A DNA stretch of 64,000 bases. It comes from Carallia brachiata (Eukaryota > Streptophyta > Magnoliopsida > Malpighiales > Rhizophoraceae). The notes under the pieces were generated by a model. That model did no database searches. It saw nothing but the letters and a program-made list of their open reading frames with translations, and was not told the DNA's origin. Made by a program: the position numbers and the translations under genes. The stretch spans positions 15,487,345 through 15,551,344 of the forward strand of contig JADCRB010000016.1 of the NCBI GenBank assembly GCA_021464245.1, given 5' to 3'. Positions 58,985-64,000 of the stretch are shown here, in pieces (positions within the stretch are counted from its first letter, which is position 1; the number at the start of each line of letters is the position of its first letter).

Positions 58985-61900
58985 ATGGCGGCAGAGACAG
59001 TGAAGTTAACAGGTTCAGTTTCGTCTTCGCTGGGCAGCTTCAATGGAGGCTGCTGCCAAAGGAGAGCCAACTCTGTGTCAAGGCCAATTCACTTTGTGGG
59101 TGTCTCTCCACGAGCTTCACTTTCTTCTTCCTCGCTTTCTCATTTCTTAGGAAGTTTTCGTTTTGCCTCCCAATCTTTAAAGCTTTCGACTTCACGCCAC
59201 CAACGACGACCCCACAACAGCAGAAAGTCCTCTGTCTTTGCTATGGCCGCTGATGGTCTCTCTCTCTCTCTCTAAGCCTTTGATTAGTTAATTTTTGTGT
59301 TTCTGGAGCGATTTTGATAAAACCCTTTTTTGTTTACTGTTGTATAATGGCTGTTTATTGCATGTTTTAGCTGAAATTGTGGTGGTTTCTTTCTATCGGA
59401 GAGCAAATTTGATGTTGGGAATCGATTTTGTTAATTTCAATTCGATTTGTCATATCTGCACGTTGGTGAGCACTTGCTGGCATTTAAAAGTCAGATTCTT
59501 TGGTTCATTTGGTAGTGTTACTGAGAGCGTTTTATCAATAGATAGGCGGCTTGAAATGCAATTTGTATGCTTGTGGTTGGTATGATGTTAATCCTGCTAT
59601 TTCGATATTATGGGGTCTCAAGTGTGAATGTGTTTTATTGATTGTATAACTGGCACGGAGACCTGCTGTTGGCAAGAATTGTTGTGCTTTTGTGCATTTC
59701 ATCGTTCTCTATCTGAATTCATTTGTGTGAATTATCGGAATCAAGCTGCGACTTGGTTCATTGTAGGTGCATTTGGTGGGCAATGATAGTTGTCCAAAAT
59801 TATGCTTTCTTTAGCTTACCATTCTCTCTTTTTCTTTTTCCTCCAGAGGCGAAGCGGACGGTACCATTGAAGGATTATCGCAACATTGGAATTATGGCTC
59901 ACATAGATGCAGGAAAGACTACTACGACTGAACGCATTCTGTACTATACAGGAAGAAACTATAAAATAGGGGAGGTGCATGAGGGAACCGCTACAATGGA
60001 CTGGATGGAGCAAGAACAAGAAAGAGGGATCACCATTACCTCTGCAGCAACAACCACATTTTGGAACAAACACCGCATTAACATTATTGATACCCCTGGC
60101 CACGTGGACTTCACTCTTGAAGTGGAACGGGCTCTCAGGGTTTTGGATGGTGCTATTTGCTTGTTTGACAGTGTTGCTGGAGTGGAACCACAGTCTGAAA
60201 CCGTGTGGAGGCAAGCCGATAAATATGGGGTACCTAGAATTTGCTTTGTCAACAAAATGGATCGCCTCGGAGCAAACTTTTTTCGAACACGAGACATGAT
60301 AGTATCAAACTTGGGTGCTAAACCACTTGTTATTCAAATTCCAATAGGTTCAGAAGATACTTTTCAAGGTGTTATTGATCTTGTGAAGATGAAAGCAATA
60401 ATTTGGTCAGGAGAAGAGCTTGGTGCAAAGTTTGTATACGAGGATATTCCAGGCGATCTCCTTGAGTTGTCTAAAGAGTACCATGCACAGCTAATAGAGA
60501 CTGTAGTTGAGCTGGATGATGAAGCCATGGAGAAATATCTAGAAGGTGTTGAGCCTGATGAAGGGACGATTAAGAAATTAATTAGGAAAGGAACCATTTC
60601 AAGCAGTTTTGTGCCAGTTTTGTGCGGCTCTGCTTTTAAAAATAAGGGTGTTCAACCATTGCTTGATGCTGTTGTCGATTATTTGCCTTCACCTCTTGAC
60701 TTACCAGCAATGAAGGGGACGGATCCTGAAAATCCGGATGTGACACATGAAAGGGCTGCCAGTGATGACGAGCCATTTGCTGGACTGGCTTTCAAGATCA
60801 TGACGGATCCATTTGTGGGTTCCCTCACATTTGTTAGAGTGTATGCAGGCAAACTAACTGCAGGATCTTATGTGCTGAATGCAAACAAAGGAAAGAAAGA
60901 GAGAATCGGAAGACTTCTAGAAATGCATGCCAACAGTAGGGAGGATGTTAAGATAGCTTTAGCCGGTGATATTGTTGCTCTTGCAGGTCTAAAAGATACT
61001 GCAACTGGTGAAACACTCTGTGACCCTGATAACCCTATTGTTCTTGAACGGATGGACTTCCCTGATCCTGTTATTAAGGTTGCCATTGAGCCGAAGACTA
61101 AAGCTGATGTTGATAAGATGGCAGCAGGTCTGATCAAGCTTGCTCAAGAGGACCCTTCTTTCCACTTCTCACGAGATGAAGAAACCAACCAGACAGTGAT
61201 TGAAGGAATGGGAGAATTGCATCTTGAGATTATTATTGATCGCCTGAAGAGAGAATTTAAGGTTTATGCCTGCCACTCACACATTCAATTTTCTATTTAT
61301 TCTCAGATGTTCGTTAGTTCAGTTAGATTCTTAGGCTTAAGTATAGAGACCTATTAATTCTGTTTCCTAAAGCATCTATTGGCAAGGTTTTATGGGCATA
61401 GCAACCGAAATTATATCCCTGATTGTGAACTCTCCATGGAAACCTATTTGGGGTCTTTATTCTTCTTTCCATGAAAAAGAAAAAAAATCATAAACTTGGT
61501 AAACATTGAACTGTCTTCTTATTGAATGTGCTTATTTGCCTTAAATAGGTAGAAGCTAATGTTGGTGCACCTCAAGTGAACTACCGTGAGAGCATTTCCA
61601 AAACATATGAAGTGAAATACGTGCATAAGAAGCAATCCGGTGGGCAAGGTCAGTTTGCTGATGTGACTGTAAGATTTGAGCCCATGGAGGCAGGTAGTGG
61701 ATACGAATTCAAAAATGAAATCAAGGGAGGTGCAATTCCAAAAGAATATATTCCTGGGGTGATGAAAGGCTTGGAGGAGTGCATGAGCAATGGAGTCCTG
61801 GCAGGCTTCCCTGTTGTTGATGTACGTGCTGCGCTAGTAGATGGTTCTTATCATGATGTTGATTCAAGTGTCTTGGCATTTCAACTGGCAGCCAGAGGAG

Positions 61901-62347
61901 CTTTCCGGGAGGGAATAAGAAAAGCCGGCCCAAGAATGCTAGAACCTATCATGAAAGTTGAAGTTGTCACGCCCGAGGAACATTTGGGAGATGTAATAGG
62001 CGATCTCAACTCGAGGAGAGGTCAGATAAACAGCTTTGGTGACAAACCTGGCGGCTTGAAGGTATATTCATGTCTGTGCAACCAGTTATTTCTAACCAAC
62101 TTAGCAGTTATAAATTCATGCTAGAATGTAATTGCGAGAAAAGATTAATGTAGTCGACTTTTCTTTCGGATTGTTGCAGGTGGTGGATGCCCTTGTTCCG
62201 CTGGCAGAGATGTTCCAATACGTTAGTACGCTGCGAGGAATGACGAAAGGCCGTGCATCCTACACGATGCAATTAGCCAAGTTTGAAGTTGTCCCTCAAC
62301 ATATCCAGAACCAGCTTGCTTCCAAGGAGCAGGAAGTCGCTGCTTGA
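58985..62347 (+). CDS. SCO1: chloroplast translation elongation factor G
   Basis: GTPase that drives ribosome translocation in plastids; in Arabidopsis the orthologue is SNOWY COTYLEDON1. Exons 58985-59255, 59847-61261, 61549-62061 and 62180-62347 join in frame, giving 788 residues. Residues 1 to about 88 are a Ser/Arg-rich chloroplast transit peptide. GTP-binding motifs are complete: AHIDAGKT at 108-115, [11 protein letters not shown] at 150-160, DTPGH at 172-176 and NKMD at 226-229. Domain II ([20 protein letters not shown]), domain III ([10 protein letters not shown]), domain IV ([31 protein letters not shown]) and domain V ([18 protein letters not shown]) follow in order. The plastid targeting peptide separates it from mitochondrial EF-G. 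The coding frame is undamaged. Other frames across the first exon and its GA leader are shadows. It converges on HOP. Confidence 0.96.
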
Positions 62348-62349
62348 TT

Positions 62350-63447
62350 CGTTTCTCTGATTCCCGGTAATGGGCAACAGAGTATAGTTTTGTCAAATTA
62401 ATATTCTTGATTCTCTTTTTGGGATAATTTATGTTCAAAATTTAAGGAACCAAGGTTGCTAGTATCAAACTGTACATGAATTTTGACACATCTAGCACAC
62501 AAAGTCCAAAATTTGACAGACGTCAAAATCACCTTCTACAAACATCCAATGTCGTAAATTGGGAAAATGAGAGTCGATGGTTGGCAGGGTTGCAAATGAG
62601 TTGGTACTTTAACGCCGATTACTGGCTTTTTTTTTTTTTTTTAAATTATTAATCATCATAAATAGAAATCAAGACGTTTTTTTTCTTTTTCAATAACTTT
62701 TAAAAAAATTGACGCACTACCTTAATATCAGAAAAATTAAGTTTAATTTTATCATTAAAAATCACGATAATTATTAACTGAAACTCTTAAATTATATTTT
62801 ATTCATTTGAATTTATTTTATATAGTATAGAAACATTAAAAAGTTGAAATAATGTGTTTTTATTGAAAGTTTTATATATTTACAATTATAAAGTTACTAC
62901 AATTAAAGACTTCAAATCACGTCAAAATTCGTTTGTTGGTTGGAACGAAGTGAAGGTTCGAGCGTCCAAAAATTCACTAACCCCACTCATTTCTGATATT
63001 TCATCTGTTCCATTTTACATAGAGAAGATGACCAGCGTAAACCCCTTCATTCGCTTGTACCTTGCAGCATCCCTTACCAATTTAAGCGACTGTTTTTTTT
63101 TTTTTTTTTTTGGTCGAACAGTTTTCCAGATACACCTAAGACCATCTTAAATCCGAATCTTACTCGGGACCCCAAATATAAATTAAAAAAAAAAAAAAGA
63201 AGAAAAGTATGAAAGCCATAAAGTTCAATGTAATCAGGCCAAGTCACATAATTAGAGAAAGACGAAAAAACGTGGGTGAAATCACATCAAAGTCCGCCCA
63301 TTGTTCTTATAAAACAGACATCTCAAAAATTATCCAACAAAAAATAAATTAGTTTTCAGTTTCTGTCAACCCGGACACACCGAAGATTACAATCATTCAA
63401 TGAGAAAAGCTGCACATTGATGTGGCCTAGTTATTGATCTTTCCCAT
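62350..63447. other. spacer between convergent EF-G and HOP genes
   Basis: Holds both 3' UTRs. A T-run at 63093-63111 and an A-run at 63185-63197 bracket a stretch that could be a retroposon, but no boxes were firm enough to call. No gene seen. Confidence 0.4.
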
Positions 63448-64000
63448 CTATCTGACCTGGACTATTCCAGCATTGACGAGCTTTTGAATTTTATTCATCA
63501 CCATTGGATTCTTCATATGTTCCTGAGCTGCTTTGGGATTCTCTTGGAAGTCAACCAACACCTGCAAGTCAGGCAAATACACATATTTATCAAGCATGGA
63601 ACAGAGATTCATATTAAGGGGGTTCCTTCAAAGTTCAAACGTTTAAAAGAAATAAGGCAATGATAGTAAAATTGTCAGTTGACACACCTGTCTCATGACT
63701 GGATCTGAGAGGATGTTTTGAATCTCTGGGTCCTGCATTCCTTTTGCCTGCATAATGGAAGGTTCTTAAGAACATGCTCATTTGCGCGAACCGTAAGATG
63801 ATCAACCTCAACCCAAAATCAAGATGTTCTTACCTGTCTTTCTTTTAGTTCTTCAGGGCTTAAGTCGCCTCGGCTAGCCTTGTTAAGTTGTTCCACACAT
63901 CTACAACAAAATCAATAGCATGATTGAACAACATTTTCAAACCAACAACCTAATTATCAACATGGCTTGAATCTAGAATCTTACCTTCTAACACCATCAA
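63448..64000 (-). CDS. HOP: Hsp70-Hsp90 organising protein (HOP/STI1), C-terminal part
   Basis: Co-chaperone that bridges Hsp70 and Hsp90 through TPR domains; only its C-terminal DP/STI1 domain is in the window. Exons 64000-63985 (partial), 63900-63834, 63747-63688 and 63561-63448 join in frame with GT..AG ends. They read DGVRRCVEQLNKASRGDLSP, EELKERQ, AKGMQDPEIQNILSDPVMRQ, VLVDFQENPKAAQEHMKNPM and MNKIQKLVNAGIVQVR, then TAG at 63450-63448. This is the closing sequence of plant HOP proteins. The TPR1, TPR2A and TPR2B domains should lie beyond the right edge. The related DP domain of HIP is encoded 34 kb away on the same strand. Confidence 0.94.

Noticed and set aside
58882..59253. 123-codon frame with a long Arg-Glu repeat
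   Set aside because: Read through the (GA)n leader in another frame; the EF-G transit peptide frame is the real one.
59816..61137. Several minus-strand frames of 70-130 codons
   Set aside because: Antisense of the highly constrained EF-G exon 2.
63090..63200. T-run and A-run bracketing a possible SINE
   Set aside because: No convincing box A/B pair and no target duplication.
1..64000. Search for CRISPR arrays, rRNA, tRNA or bacterial-type operons
   Set aside because: Repeats are tandem or inverted transposon-derived units without regular spacers, and no RNA gene folds were recognised; the DNA is plant nuclear.

Overview
The window is nuclear DNA from a dicot plant. Genes are split by introns with GT..AG ends, the spacers are very AT-rich, and the products are plant families: a CYP706-type P450, an R2R3-MYB, a GPI-anchored lipid-transfer protein, pectin methylesterase inhibitors and a chloroplast elongation factor G. 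Small retroposons and MITEs are dense. A woody dicot such as Citrus would fit, but the species cannot be proven from the sequence.

Layout, left to right. A CYP706-like P450 (first exon only, minus strand) runs off the left edge. About 4.8 kb follows with a 189-bp tandem repeat and a diverged tandem duplication of about 1 kb. A BED-finger/DUF659/hAT-dimerisation gene (minus, 6.2-8.6 kb) probably has a 5' UTR exon near 10.0-10.2 kb. A short coding-like stretch I cannot identify lies at 12.2-12.7 kb. An R2R3-MYB of the MYB20/43 type (minus, 15.1-16.3 kb) carries a SINE in its intron. From 17 to 25.9 kb there is a repeat-rich tract: a LINE relic, a SINE with target-site duplication, a fold-back element, and a TRIM retrotransposon that itself holds a SINE. 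An 11-exon Hsp70-interacting protein (HIP, minus) spans 26-30 kb. A CCGGT-rich MITE lies at 31 kb, and a three-exon GPI-anchored LTP (minus) at 33.5-35.7 kb. From 36 to 45.7 kb are AT-rich repeats, a retroposon with a 17-bp direct repeat, and a LINE 3' end. A conserved, probably plastid, coiled-coil gene (plus, 45.9-48.0 kb) has frame lesions. Two PMEI genes (plus, 51.1 and 55.9 kb) follow, the second frameshifted. Chloroplast EF-G (plus, 59.0-62.3 kb) is followed by the convergent 3' end of the Hsp70-Hsp90 organising protein HOP, which runs off the right edge.

The genes do not form one pathway. Recurring themes are Hsp70/Hsp90 co-chaperones (HIP and HOP), cell-wall functions (MYB, two PMEIs, GPI-LTP) and plastid proteins (EF-G, the coiled-coil protein). 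I see no gene cluster, CRISPR array or evidently new system. The most notable points are nested and precisely delimited retroposons, a SINE beside a MYB splice donor, two conserved genes with single-base lesions, and a faint RNase T2-like relic interrupted by a SINE.
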